A DNA stretch of 64,000 nt from CAZMFZ01 sp964565665 (GCA_964565665.1 CAZMFZ010000001.1:1-64000); one strand, 5' to 3'; shown: positions 1 through 9,636, counted from the first letter of the stretch. Notes: generated from the letters alone by a model not told the origin. Translations and numbers: made by a program.

Positions 1-691
1 AGCAAAGCTATTAATATCCATCTTTTAATAAAAACACCAAACGGCTTAAAAAAGAAAAAAAAGAAATATCAAGGGCAATGTCCTTGATTATAAATAGGGT
101 GTCTTCACCTCCATTCAATGCTTTGTGACACACGTGGCACTCTTAATATCGGCTGATGTCCACACCTCTATCCATAGATCAGCGAAGCGTATTTACTAAA
201 CACCATTTAAAATAGATTCTCCTACTCGGGTTAAGAAATATTTTGTTGTAGCTCAGTACCAAACCTGATGCAATATATAAATATAAAGTAAAATTTTGCT
301 GCATAAATTTGAAAAGTATCCAGCATAATTTTGACAATAGTAGTGCACAATTTCTGAAATTATGCTGCTCAGAGGAGATGACTTTAATGCAAAGAAAGGA
401 ACACATTGCGGCAAAGAGAAGATAAGAAAGCTGCCTAATTTTTTTGTTTATGCAGCATAGATTTGCACCCCAAAGCTAGTACTCGTCTGTGACACATGTG
501 CTACATCCCATTCGGGTCAAAACTTTTAATCCCTGAATACTCATAAAATTTGATATTGTGGGAAATGAGAGTAAAGTTGTAAACTAGGGCAGTAGCATTA
601 ATAAAGCATGAGGAGCTTGTAATATTATTGGGGGGCACTATAGCCCCTCTAAAAGCCTATATGCCTTGTTGTTATTAATCCGCAATATTTA
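1..691. other. Intergenic region, no supported gene
   Basis: No convincing gene is seen. A leftward open frame (179-406) has no recognisable domain and a composition typical of chance frames in AT-rich DNA. Two similar 16-mers occur at 125-140 (GTGACACACGTGGCAC) and 489-504 (GTGACACATGTGCTAC); they are partly self-complementary and could be binding sites or decayed repeat ends. A GGGGC/GCCCC hairpin lies near 632-647, upstream of the glycosyltransferase. Confidence 0.5.
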
Positions 692-1990
692 ATGTTCAAT
701 TTTATTTACTCATTTTACATTCTAGTCAAACAGAAAAAAGTTCTATTTTTGATACAGAAAATGGCATATTTCCCAAATCACATGATTATTTATCTTATTG
801 TAGAATCAATTCTCTGCATTTTCCTCATTTCACCATTTTTATTTGTAGCACTATCGCTGGTATTTGGAAAAACTTTTCGTGCTGACACCAATAAAACGGC
901 TACAGAATTCGATTTTGCCTGCGTAATTACAGCTTATAAAGACGCTACTATAGCTACCAATACCGTACATTCTCTTCTTGCCCTGCACTATAAAAACTTT
1001 GTGGTGTACTTGGTAGCCGATGATTGCAATACTTCTGAAATAGCATTTGAGAACAATCAAATGGTAGTATTGAAACCTGAAATTGCCCTAAAATCAAAAT
1101 TAAAATCGATTCAATATGCAGTTGCAAATTTCAGTCGCAAACATCAATCTATTGTCATTTTCGACCCTGATAATCTGGCGCATCCCGATTGTCTTTCAGA
1201 GATAAATAAGTTTCATAATCTAGGTTTCAAAGCAGTGCAAGGAAGGCGAACAGCTAAAAATTTAGATTCATTTTATGCTTGTCTCGATGCTGCGGGAGAA
1301 TATTATTACAATTATGTGCAACGCTCTGCCCCTTTCAGCCTTGGTTCTTCCGCAACTATTGCAGGTTCGGGAATGGCAATATTAGCTGAAGACTACATCA
1401 ATTTCCTGCATAGTGAGCCAATAAAGCTATTTCATACAGAAAATAAAGTGATAGTAGCCGAAGACAAAATGTTGCAAGTGGCCTTAGTAAAACAAGGCAA
1501 TGTGATAGCTTTTGCAAAAAATGCCATTATATACGATGAAAAAGTAGTATCGGGGCAGCAAGTGCAAAGGCAACGCACCCGATGGATAAACTCTTATTTT
1601 ATCCATTTAAAAGACGGACTTGAATTGTTTAAAATTGGCATCAAGCGACTGAATTTCAACCAGCTTTACTTTGCTTATATCAGTATTCTTCCACCTATGT
1701 TTTTGCAAGTTGGGTTTGCTTTTATCTTTGCAATCATCAATATTTTCTATTCTTTACCACAGTTTTTAATGGTAACAGGGGCATTATTTATCTTTGCATT
1801 CAACTTCCTCTTTACCTTATATTTAGGAAAAGCTCCCTTGCAAGTTTGGAAATCGCTTTGGGGTTTGCCGATTTTCATGGGTCGCCAAGTACTTGCATTG
1901 TTTCACTTGGGCAAATCAAATAAAGATTTTATGGTAACTAAAAAAAATAGCCAAGTAAAATTGGAAGATTTATTATCAACTTCCAAATAG
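692..1990 (+). CDS. Membrane glycosyltransferase family 2
   Basis: A processive-type GT2 glycosyltransferase that probably adds sugars to a cell-surface or exported polysaccharide from a nucleotide-sugar donor. One N-terminal membrane segment (about residues 31-58) precedes a GT-A domain with the expected acidic signatures: DD at 110-111, DPD at 158-160, ED at 257-258 and QRTRW at 294-298, matching the Q/RxxRW motif of this family. Hydrophobic helices follow between about 320 and 400. The start is uncertain: ATG codons at 761 and 782 lie just before the first helix and would give a more usual N-terminus than 692. It converges on the GT14 gene with only a few bases between. Acceptor and donor cannot be told from sequence. 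Confidence 0.85.
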   Translation: MFNFIYSFYILVKQKKVLFLIQKMAYFPNHMIIYLIVESILCIFLISPFLFVALSLVFGKTFRADTNKTATEFDFACVITAYKDATIATNTVHSLLALHYKNFVVYLVADDCNTSEIAFENNQMVVLKPEIALKSKLKSIQYAVANFSRKHQSIVIFDPDNLAHPDCLSEINKFHNLGFKAVQGRRTAKNLDSFYACLDAAGEYYYNYVQRSAPFSLGSSATIAGSGMAILAEDYINFLHSEPIKLFHTENKVIVAEDKMLQVALVKQGNVIAFAKNAIIYDEKVVSGQQVQRQRTRWINSYFIHLKDGLELFKIGIKRLNFNQLYFAYISILPPMFLQVGFAFIFAIINIFYSLPQFLMVTGALFIFAFNFLFTLYLGKAPLQVWKSLWGLPIFMGRQVLALFHLGKSNKDFMVTKKNSQVKLEDLLSTSK

Positions 1991-1995
1991 TGAGG

Positions 1996-2844
1996 TTACG
2001 ATTTTGCAATGAGTGTATCAATTTGATTCAGTATTTCTACATCTATCTTTTCATCAAATTTTCTGGCAATAAAAGCAGGTGAATTATTCAAATTTGAAAA
2101 ATCTTGGCTAGTGAAAATCTTAGGGTTTGCCACTTTTGGAAACCATTCTATATGCCTCAAATTATTGTTTACAATCTTATCTTTCCAAATAGAATTTAAA
2201 AGTAAAGTTTGGAAAAACATTTCGTCAGGAGCCCACACAGTTTTGAAATACTTTATGTAGTCTATATTTTGTGCTAAAGATGCCTGTATAAATTTTACAC
2301 AATCGAGGGTGATAGTGAAATAGGCCGAACGCCCATAAATTTCATATGTATTAACCACCTTTCGTTTGGGCATCAAGAAATTTATAAGGTTCTCAAATCT
2401 GTAGCGCCCTTTAATATTGAGTTCTGTTAAATGGTATCTTCTAAAGCGGTGTACAGCCTCCAACCACTCTGTTTCGGCATGTTGAAACTGAAAAAAATCT
2501 TTGTCCCTATTTAAAGTCAAAAAATCTAAGAAATTTTGTATTGGTTTTATGGGGTAATCCTGCCCCGTAATTAGGTTTACATAATCAAAATCAATGCCCG
2601 ACTCTAGCACCTCTTCAAAGGCATTGAGGGTACACTGCACGCCTCCAAATCCAGCCCAATTTACGCTGCATCTTTTGGTAATAAATTTTACACGGGGCAG
2701 CTTTTCGATAAATAAAAACGAATTTATATCTGCTTTTGCATCCAGATGAATAAAATGATGAACAGATTCGTGCTCGAACGCTTTAATCATTCTTGCCAAC
2801 TGAGCAGGGTATTTGTGTGCGATTATGATATTGGCAACCTTCAT
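1996..2844 (-). CDS. GT14-like (core-2/I-branching) glycosyltransferase
   Basis: Resembles the beta-1,6-N-acetylglucosaminyltransferase (core-2/I-branching, GT14) family that bacteria use in surface glycan synthesis. Family features include the N-terminal IIIAHKYP strand, the HLDAK segment, the LITGQDYPI motif, and the WAPDEMFFQT block near the C-terminus, which holds a DE pair typical of the family. About 282 residues, normal for bacterial members. The open frame continues 14 codons upstream to 2886, but the ATG at 2844 sits directly before the first conserved strand and is preferred. No signal peptide or membrane helix is evident, so it probably acts in the cytoplasm. Its neighbour is a convergent GT2 gene, which supports a role in polysaccharide assembly. 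Confidence 0.8.
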   Translation of the reverse strand: MKVANIIIAHKYPAQLARMIKAFEHESVHHFIHLDAKADINSFLFIEKLPRVKFITKRCSVNWAGFGGVQCTLNAFEEVLESGIDFDYVNLITGQDYPIKPIQNFLDFLTLNRDKDFFQFQHAETEWLEAVHRFRRYHLTELNIKGRYRFENLINFLMPKRKVVNTYEIYGRSAYFTITLDCVKFIQASLAQNIDYIKYFKTVWAPDEMFFQTLLLNSIWKDKIVNNNLRHIEWFPKVANPKIFTSQDFSNLNNSPAFIARKFDEKIDVEILNQIDTLIAKS

Positions 2845-3066
2845 AAGAATTGGAATGCAAAATATTGATTTTGGACATTTAGACAAAAACTGTTTGTGTG
2901 TCTAAAATTACGTAATATCTCACTTAGTAATGCTTTGGCAGAATTAGATTTGAGCATTCTATATTTTATAGTTCTGAATATTTATGACAAAAGGAGATGT
3001 AGGACTGCGAAATCATCCTACTAAGCCCACAATAGAAGGCACTTTAATATTTAACATTTGCAACAT

Positions 3067-4179
3067 TTATTTCATTTCTCTAATGAGTTGATTCCAGCGT
3101 TCTTTATGTTCAAATTTTAATGATTTGTCTACCTCAACTAAGTTTACATAGTTTTCTATGAATTCCGATGTTTTATCAAGTAATCGCAAATAATATTTTA
3201 TGGTAGGCATAATACCATTCACAATTAATTGGCATCCATAAACATTTTTTATACGTTGTATCTCTTCATCAATCTTTACAAACTCATCTTTCTCAAGTGA
3301 AGCAGTAGAAAGAATGTAGTAACGGTCGATAGGAGTTGTTTTGAATTTTTCAAATGCGTCTTTAATAAGAGCAATAGTAATCGAAATACCATGTTTTACC
3401 TCAACAGCTCCAAAAACTCGATTTCTCTCATCAATAATGTCTATATCACCGACTCTGGCACTGCTTTTATCTGAGCAAGTATGGCTTTCGATCGGTAGTA
3501 ATTGCTTATTCTCAAACCTTTTGGTTTCTTGTATTAAACATTGAAAGGCAGCATATATGGCAAGGGCAGGCAATCGAGAAGCCCCCTCTGCATTATATGA
3601 ACCATTAAAGTGTTCAAAAAGTAAGGCTAAAATTGCGCTAATAGATAAGGTGGTAGGTTCTGCCAAATCAATCATTTGAAGATTTCGTTTGATAATTAAC
3701 CCCTGCAAAACAAACTTCAAATATTTTTCACAATCTGCACCTTTTTCTACTCTATCTAATAAATACAAGAAGTCAGGTTTCAATTCTTTGGGCGTAATTG
3801 CCCCTGAATAATTTAAATCGTAAGGTATTTTTTGCTCTAAAGCCCGTGTCAACCATCCACTTTCAGACATTGAAGGAAATTTATGTGCTTTCATAAAAGG
3901 AGTGATGTTTCTGCTGTAAAACGTCCTTCCTGAGTAACCACCAACAATGCTTGCTTGGTGCTTTCTAACATCCTGTTTTGGGTGTAATACTTTGTAGACC
4001 AAACTTTTAGTAAGTACAGTCAATACTGCTTTGGCTTGTTCTGAATAATGTAAAATTATGCTCAAAAGTTCTTGCTCTTCGGCACTTAGGTCTGAAGTAT
4101 TCGTATCGGTTTGCCCTACATTCTCCATTGCCAAATGATATAACTCGTCTAAATGGAAAGTAGCTGTTAGTTTTTCCAT
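3067..4179 (-). CDS. Putative type II restriction endonuclease
   Basis: A 370-residue protein encoded immediately downstream of a C5-cytosine methyltransferase locus; its ATG follows the methyltransferase TAA with no gap. A PD-(D/E)xK-like nuclease core is visible: aspartates at 245 and 247 (GDIDIID) followed by EVK at 260-262. This arrangement and the partner gene argue for a restriction enzyme. I do not recognise the recognition specificity. The frame is open from end to end, whereas the methyltransferase carries three disabling lesions. Either the nuclease is inactive, protection comes from another methylase, or the methyltransferase lesions are not real. Other uncharacterised methyltransferase-associated nucleases cannot be excluded. 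Confidence 0.7.
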   Translation of the reverse strand: MEKLTATFHLDELYHLAMENVGQTDTNTSDLSAEEQELLSIILHYSEQAKAVLTVLTKSLVYKVLHPKQDVRKHQASIVGGYSGRTFYSRNITPFMKAHKFPSMSESGWLTRALEQKIPYDLNYSGAITPKELKPDFLYLLDRVEKGADCEKYLKFVLQGLIIKRNLQMIDLAEPTTLSISAILALLFEHFNGSYNAEGASRLPALAIYAAFQCLIQETKRFENKQLLPIESHTCSDKSSARVGDIDIIDERNRVFGAVEVKHGISITIALIKDAFEKFKTTPIDRYYILSTASLEKDEFVKIDEEIQRIKNVYGCQLIVNGIMPTIKYYLRLLDKTSEFIENYVNLVEVDKSLKFEHKERWNQLIREMK

Positions 4180-5324
4180 TTATAAAATCTGCTTTTTAAT
4201 TTGATAGATGATTTCTCTAATCATAGGAACACAAACAGAATTGCCTATTTGCTTACAGCTTTCGCTTAGGTTTTTTGTTTTGATGGATTTTTCGGGAAAT
4301 CCCATGATTTTTTAGCATTCATTAATGGTCAGTTTTCGTACTTTACCCTCATCGTAGATCCAAAATCGCCCTGACCTTTCTTGTGATGGCAAGGCTGGAT
4401 GTATGCCTTCTGAAGAATAAATTCTGTTGGGCTGCTTATGCACCCTTGATAGATGCTCTGTTCCTGGTCTGACCCCGGCTTTTCTAATAGATTTGTTCCT
4501 ATGGCCTATAAATATCAATCCACTTTCCTGCACTCTGTATTCTGTCAAAATAGTATAAGTTTCATTTAAATAATCAAAATGTGCCTCTTTGTCTAAAAAA
4601 TCTTTCAAAATCGGTTTAGCCTTTATTCGAAGTTGGGTAAAATCAAATTCCTTATTTTTATGTGCAATAATTATGATTCTCTCTCTGTTTTGTGGAACTC
4701 CAAAGTCTGAGGCATTGAGCAATTTCCATGATGTTTTGTATCCCATGGTTCCAAATCTTTTAAAATAGTTTTCAGGGTGTTTCCTTTGTCGTGGTATATC
4801 AAATGTTTTACGTTTTCAAGCAAAACAACTTTCGGTTGCTTTGCCTCAATGATTTTGAAAACATTGTATATCAATGTACCTCTCGTATCCTCAAAGCCTT
4901 TCATTTTGCCTGAAATACTGAAAGGCTGACATGGAAACCCAGCAGTCAAAACGTCATGGTTAGGTACTTTTGTTAAATCCAATTTTGTGATTTCACCTAA
5001 AGGCAGCTCACCAAAATTCATTCGATACGTTTGCTGGGCTCAAGTATTAAATTCAGAACTGAATACACATTTGCCTTTTAATTCTTGAATAGGTATCCTG
5101 AAACCTCCTATACCTGCCAACAGATCAATGAAAGTAAATTCAGAATCTGTTGGCTCTGGGAAAGGAATATTAAATTTCAAAGGCAAATATGGTTGAACAA
5201 TTGGCTCTGATACAAATTGGGAATCAAATGACTGTTTTGTCGAATAGTCCTTTAATTGCGTTTCTATAAAACTTCTTTCCATATTACTTGCAATATCGGA
5301 AAAAGTGAAGGGAGTTATAAACAC
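4180..5324 (-). pseudogene. C5-cytosine DNA methyltransferase, disrupted
   Basis: Three reading-frame pieces together encode an almost complete DNA (cytosine-5) methyltransferase. Motif I (FIDLLAGIGGFR, residues 65-76), motif IV (GFPCQPFSISG, with the catalytic Pro-Cys), motif VI (ENV), motif VIII (QNRERI), motif IX (RKLT-x-x-EC) and motif X (GNSV-x-VP) appear in order. The lesions are an in-frame TGA near 5038-5040 just after motif I, a one-base shift near 4745 between motifs VI and VIII, and an in-frame TAA near 4309-4311 between IX and X. Sequence around each lesion is otherwise conserved, so the decay is recent or results from sequence error. The last codon abuts the restriction-enzyme ATG, the usual R-M layout. 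No full-length product can be made by normal decoding. Confidence 0.88.
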
Positions 5325-5442
5325 AACGAAAACTTAGTGGGTATAATAAGATGTCTCGTAACGCTTGATAGAGTAAAATAGCTTTTTATTTGCCCAAATC
5401 CCAAATTTTAAAATTAATTTTCTATCACTTTTCTCCTCTCCC

Positions 5443-6237
5443 CTATTTCACATTTTCAATCTTCGTGCCTATTATTTGCTCCAAATCAAATTTGGCCATT
5501 CTCAATTCCGCTTCGGCAATGTTTCTCAATTCAAGTGACTGGGAATAAGCGGCAAATGTCTGTGCTTCTTTCTCCATAGCCACTATCTCTTTGGTATTTG
5601 AGTTTTTCGAAATCAATCCATATAGGGTATGCAGCTTAGTTTCGGCTTCAAGTTTTATCAGTAGGCTTTTTTGCCTGATAATATAGTTTTGATAGCGTTT
5701 GGTTACTTCATTTACCAAACCTATATGTTGGTTTTCTTTTTCTTCAAGCGAGATTTTGTACAATTGGGTGGCCTTTTTCACTTCCATAGGTGTAAGCACA
5801 AATACACCCAGGGGCACTTTCAAAGACACCAAATAGCGTGGGAAGAATGAATTGGTCATCACTGAGCCATCTGGATTTCTATTCGGAGGGCCAATGCCCC
5901 AACTATAGGCATTATTTTCATTCAAATTGAGCGTACCAGCTAGGTTATTTGTCCAATTGTATTTTGCTAATTTAATATCTTGCAAGGCGGCCAACGATTT
6001 CAGTTCGCTTATTCTTCCCGAAGGATTATTTTCTATAGCCAACTGAATGTATTTATCTAGTTTTTCATAGTTAAAAAAAATTGAATCTTGCGATTCGGCA
6101 AGATTGGAATTGCCTTGTTTGTCAAGTATATTAGTAATGGAAGAATCGCGGTCGGTTTGGGCAAAAACATTGGCAAATACCATTATCAAACAAAGTAAAA
6201 GCGATAGTTTGCCATATTTAAAATTATTCATTTTCAT
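5443..6237 (-). CDS. TolC-like outer-membrane efflux family protein
   Basis: A secreted protein (signal peptide about residues 1-26, ending near VFAQ) resembling the outer-membrane efflux protein family. Helical segments (KLDKYIQLAIENNP near the N-terminus, then long amphipathic helices from about 165 on) match one of the two repeats of TolC. At 264 residues it is little more than half the usual 430-480, so it has a single repeat. The start overlaps the end of the polymerase gene by 14 bases, implying translational coupling in a leftward operon of flippase, polymerase and this gene. It may form or assist the outer-membrane exit for the polysaccharide. That role is inferred from context. Confidence 0.65.
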   Translation of the reverse strand: MKMNNFKYGKLSLLLCLIMVFANVFAQTDRDSSITNILDKQGNSNLAESQDSIFFNYEKLDKYIQLAIENNPSGRISELKSLAALQDIKLAKYNWTNNLAGTLNLNENNAYSWGIGPPNRNPDGSVMTNSFFPRYLVSLKVPLGVFVLTPMEVKKATQLYKISLEEKENQHIGLVNEVTKRYQNYIIRQKSLLIKLEAETKLHTLYGLISKNSNTKEIVAMEKEAQTFAAYSQSLELRNIAEAELRMAKFDLEQIIGTKIENVK

Positions 6238-7726
6238 CTGATATAGATTTATTTTCGGTTTGAGGTATTTTCATATTCACACAAGCAGCCATTAGCACAT
6301 AAATTACAATATTTACCGGATAAAACATAGCCTCTTGGGCATAACTGGCCACAATTACACTATAAACCACCATTAAAGAAGCTGCAAGATATATTTTTAA
6401 TTTGGCATCGGTTACACTCAAATACTTTCTCAACCCTGCCTGCAGCACCACAAACACCAATAGGCTATATAAAATCAGACCAATATAGCCTGATTCTACT
6501 GCTATTTTTACAAATTCGCTATCGGGCTGAAAATCGGAAACGGCCGAACCTTGCGCATATAATTTCCCAAGCCCACCTACACTTCCCAATCCTGCCCCAA
6601 TAGGGTGCGATTGAATGTAGGGCTGAATAAATGCCTGATTTTTAAGCCTCAGATTAAATGATGGGTCTTCTTCAAATATAAAAGCAGATCGCAATCGAGC
6701 CAAATTATTGGCATCTAAAGGGCCTAAACTATTGATGGGAGATAGAATAATGCCTGCTCCTACCCCCAAAAATAAAGCTGTAACTATTATTGTATTTTTC
6801 TTCATGGTAATTATGGCAAAAAACACAAAAGCTGCAGGCAATATGGCATAAGCCGTTCTAGTACCCGAAAACACCATCGATAGTAATAATACCAAACTGG
6901 TAGCCCACAGGTATAGTTTTCTGGCTATGCTCACTTTATCTAAACTCAGCACTATGCAAAGTACACCAGCAAAAGCTGCCGTAATGCCAAATATGGTAGG
7001 TGAAGTAAAAAATGAACATTTCCTGAATTTGCCCCAATTGTAAAATAAGGAAAGTCGCTGCTCGTCACTCCTAATCCATTGCTCTTCAAATGGCAACAGC
7101 CCATGAAATTCTTGAAACAGCCCATACAAGCCCATAAGCAAACAGAGAAATACAAGTAATTCTATAAAAAAATACAGCCGCTTTGGCGTGTTGATTACAT
7201 AAGCTGCCACATAATAAAATAGTATAATCACAATCATAATCCTGATGCTAAATACCCAAGCCACTTTCGAAATGGCATACGGATTAGCCACTTGCACCAA
7301 ATTATATACTACCCATACAAGCAGCATTTTACCGGGAAGGTTGGTAAATACAGCCCATTCTTTTTTCATCATCATTTGCCAAATTACTGATAGCAACATC
7401 AGCACCACCAGTGCGTCCATTACTGTGCCTAGCGGCAAATCGGTAAATCGCAAAATTCCTAATATAAAAAAAGAGACTATTAAGATTACATGCACCCCAA
7501 AATGCACATATTTCAGCGAGAAAATAACTACCGGAACGCCAATAGCAAGGGCTATTATAAAAATAGAAAAAGGCAAAGAATCTATGGCAATCGCATAAGC
7601 AATAGCCACTGAAATCGCCAAAAATAGCACCATGCCAAGTGGACTAAAATATTTCTTCTTAAAAAGTTGATCTGATATTAAATCAACCAAAGAAAAATTC
7701 TTAGCATCAAAAATTAAATTTTTCAA
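6224..7726 (-). CDS. O-antigen ligase/polymerase (Wzy/WaaL-like) membrane protein
   Basis: A 500-residue polytopic inner-membrane protein with roughly ten to twelve hydrophobic helices. It has a large periplasmic loop in its C-terminal half carrying the segment HPIGAGLGSVG, typical of the O-antigen ligase/Wzy family, which polymerises or transfers lipid-linked oligosaccharide repeat units on the periplasmic face. The arginine-bearing segment RNPxxR-like region seen in some ligases is not obvious. It lies between a flippase gene upstream and a TolC-like gene downstream, all leftward, and overlaps the latter by 14 bases. Polymerase versus ligase cannot be decided from sequence. Confidence 0.8.
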   Translation of the reverse strand: MKNLIFDAKNFSLVDLISDQLFKKKYFSPLGMVLFLAISVAIAYAIAIDSLPFSIFIIALAIGVPVVIFSLKYVHFGVHVILIVSFFILGILRFTDLPLGTVMDALVVLMLLSVIWQMMMKKEWAVFTNLPGKMLLVWVVYNLVQVANPYAISKVAWVFSIRIMIVIILFYYVAAYVINTPKRLYFFIELLVFLCLLMGLYGLFQEFHGLLPFEEQWIRSDEQRLSLFYNWGKFRKCSFFTSPTIFGITAAFAGVLCIVLSLDKVSIARKLYLWATSLVLLLSMVFSGTRTAYAILPAAFVFFAIITMKKNTIIVTALFLGVGAGIILSPINSLGPLDANNLARLRSAFIFEEDPSFNLRLKNQAFIQPYIQSHPIGAGLGSVGGLGKLYAQGSAVSDFQPDSEFVKIAVESGYIGLILYSLLVFVVLQAGLRKYLSVTDAKLKIYLAASLMVVYSVIVASYAQEAMFYPVNIVIYVLMAACVNMKIPQTENKSISDENE

Positions 7727-7812
7727 TACACTATAAAAATATAACCTTCAAAAATATAACAAACAAAGTGAGTGCCACTACAATAACACTAATAATATAA
7801 ATAAAAAGATCT

Positions 7813-9150
7813 TTATTTTCCACTTTTAGTAATCCGACTTAATAGGCTGATATAGAACAATTTATAATATTGTATCGCATACATAATGATATTTAGAAAA
7901 CGTATATCTAAAGTCCGCTTCAAATACACTTGCGTAAAAACAAACCCCAAAATACACATAGCCAAAGTGCCATAAGCTGTACCTATAATTCCTAGCCAAA
8001 TGATGAAAAAGTAGTTTAAAACCAAGTTTATAACAATACTTGCTAGAATATAATAAAAATTAAGTTGCGGCTTGCCAATAGAGTCGAGTATAGTGCCAAA
8101 CTGCCTCGCGAAAGGCAAAAATATCACTTGCAATAGGGTAATTTGCAGTATTGGCACAGCATCGGAATAGGTAGGTCCGGCAATTATATTTACCAAATAT
8201 GGAGCAAATACAATCATTAATACAATGCCTGGGGCTACCATACACAGTATTACCCCTACCGATTTTTCATAAAGTAGTTTGGCTGCACCCAATCCTTCTT
8301 CATATATTCTTTTAGAACTTTGTGGAAACACAATTGAAGCCACAGCATTTATTGGCACATCAAATAAATTGACAATTCTAGCCGATAAATTATACAATGC
8401 TACAGACGTGGGTGCTAGCATATAACCCAGCAACATTTGGTCGCTCGATTTGAAAAAGGTAGCTCCAATACTTGTGCCAAACGCAAACTTCCCATAGTGA
8501 AATAGCTTTTTAATCCATTCTGTATTGAATTCAAGGCTTAATTTCAGGTATTTTCTTGAAAATATATAAGATGAAATAGATCCGATAATAGCCCCGAAGG
8601 TCTGAAAATTCACTATTTTCAACAAACTCAAGGCATCAGCATTTATAAAATGGTATACTATATAAATAAAAAAACTGCTTTGGCGAATGAAATTGCTGAT
8701 GAAAATACCTTTGAAATCAAGATTGGCCTGCTGAATGAAATTGAACTGAGAAAATGGAATCAGGGTTATGGTAGTGAATATGTAAAACTTGAACATCAAT
8801 TCCAATTGCGGACTATGCCACGATTGTGCCAAATATCCCGCTAAAAAAAAAATAAGTACAGATGAAATGAGGGTGAGTAAAATATTCAAAGCCAATGAGG
8901 CCGACATTACAGAAGAATGTTCTCGCTCAGGCGTAGAAGCCAAAAATTTTACCACTGCATTCTGAATAAGGCCATTTCTAGCCATTTCTATTAAAGTAGT
9001 TACCGACAGAAACAATGCCCAGATGCCAAATTCTTCTTTTGAAATAATTCTGATAAGCAGATAGAAGCCTCCAAAACCAAAAAACATGGTAGAAAGCTTT
9101 TCCATGATGGTGAGCAAACCCGAATTAATCCAGTATCCTTTTTGTGCCAA
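7813..9150 (-). CDS. Polysaccharide flippase (Wzx/MATE-like)
   Basis: A 445-residue membrane protein with about twelve to fourteen predicted helices and the N-terminal layout of the polysaccharide-biosynthesis/flippase family (KEEFGIWALFLSV in the first helix pair). Such proteins move undecaprenyl-linked repeat units across the inner membrane. It begins the leftward cluster flippase-polymerase-TolC, with 86 bases to the polymerase gene. A strong intrinsic terminator for leftward transcripts at 9224-9263 lies just upstream, so the operon must have its own promoter between about 9151 and 9223. Confidence 0.85.
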   Translation of the reverse strand: MAQKGYWINSGLLTIMEKLSTMFFGFGGFYLLIRIISKEEFGIWALFLSVTTLIEMARNGLIQNAVVKFLASTPEREHSSVMSASLALNILLTLISSVLIFFLAGYLAQSWHSPQLELMFKFYIFTTITLIPFSQFNFIQQANLDFKGIFISNFIRQSSFFIYIVYHFINADALSLLKIVNFQTFGAIIGSISSYIFSRKYLKLSLEFNTEWIKKLFHYGKFAFGTSIGATFFKSSDQMLLGYMLAPTSVALYNLSARIVNLFDVPINAVASIVFPQSSKRIYEEGLGAAKLLYEKSVGVILCMVAPGIVLMIVFAPYLVNIIAGPTYSDAVPILQITLLQVIFLPFARQFGTILDSIGKPQLNFYYILASIVINLVLNYFFIIWLGIIGTAYGTLAMCILGFVFTQVYLKRTLDIRFLNIIMYAIQYYKLFYISLLSRITKSGK

Positions 9151-9223
9151 TGTGTGCGGGTGAATGAAAATATAATATTATGCAAAAAAAACCTCAATCA
9201 GGTATAAACCTATTTACAACCTT

Positions 9224-9263
9224 AAAAAAGGTTGCCAATATTTGTAGCATTTGGCAACCTTTT
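9224..9263 (-). terminator. Intrinsic terminator for leftward transcription
   Basis: Thirteen-base perfect stem (9226-9238 pairing with 9251-9263, AAAAGGTTGCCAA) around a 12-base loop, followed on the minus strand by six T. It would stop transcripts coming from the GH13 gene and the repeat region before the flippase operon. Confidence 0.8.
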
Positions 9264-9285
9264 GAAGGAAATTATTTCTACATAC

Positions 9286-9353
9286 TCTGCCCTTGCAAGA
9301 GTTTTCCACCTGAAAGCCTATTTTTTAATTGGTGAAAATGCCAACTAAGGCCA
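9286..9353. repeat. 68-bp direct repeat, copy 1
   Basis: Imperfect direct repeat of 9696-9763, exactly 410 bases apart, with gap-free alignment. The best-conserved block is TTGGTGAAAATGCCAAC. On the minus strand this copy encodes the tail ALVGIFTN-stop of a repetitive open frame (9325-9636). The two copies bracket the 21-bp tandem array. Confidence 0.85.
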
Positions 9354-9636
9354 CATACACTTCAGAAGCCATATTTTTAACTCTAGTGTCACAACGTGAG
9401 CCTAAAGAATAACGTTGTGCAACTAAAGAGTAACGTTGTGTAACTCTAGTGTTACGATTTATAACTAATGAGTAGCAACGTGTAACTCTCGTGTTACAGT
9501 GAGTGACTAAAGAGTGACAATTTGTAACTCTAGTGTTACAATGAGTGACTAAAGAGTTACAGTTTGCAACTCTAGTGTAGCAATCTGTAACACTAGAGTT
9601 ACATTGCCTAATAATAGAAATCGCAACTAACGAATG
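9325..9636 (-). other. Repetitive open frame with heptapeptide repeats, no start codon
   Basis: The minus strand of the 21-bp array is open for 103 codons and encodes about eleven heptapeptides of the form C-N-[ST]-[LR]-V-T-x (for example CNSLVTH, CNTRVTN, CHSLVTH). It then reads MASEVYVALVGIFTN and ends at TAA 9325-9327. No ATG, GTG or TTG lies between the preceding in-frame TAG (9637-9639) and the repeats, so translation as it stands is doubtful. The other strand has stops in most units. This may be a decayed coding repeat or a chance open frame enforced by a period divisible by three. Confidence 0.4.
9379..9608. repeat. 21-bp tandem repeat array, about 11 units
   Basis: Degenerate tandem units of 21 bases alternate between two types, AACTCTAGTGTTAC... 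and GACTAAAGAGT..., giving a 42-base higher order. The core GTAACTCTAGTGTTAC is an imperfect palindrome around CTAG, and the last unit (9587-9602) is its exact reverse complement. No spacer sequences are present, so this is a minisatellite, not a CRISPR. The array lies between the flippase and GH13 genes. Confidence 0.9.

Noticed and set aside
179..406. Leftward 75-codon open frame
   Set aside because: No family resemblance, unusual Cys/Phe/Leu composition, and no supporting context.
9379..9608. Possible CRISPR or attachment-site array
   Set aside because: Units are contiguous with no spacers, and no integrase or cas gene is present.
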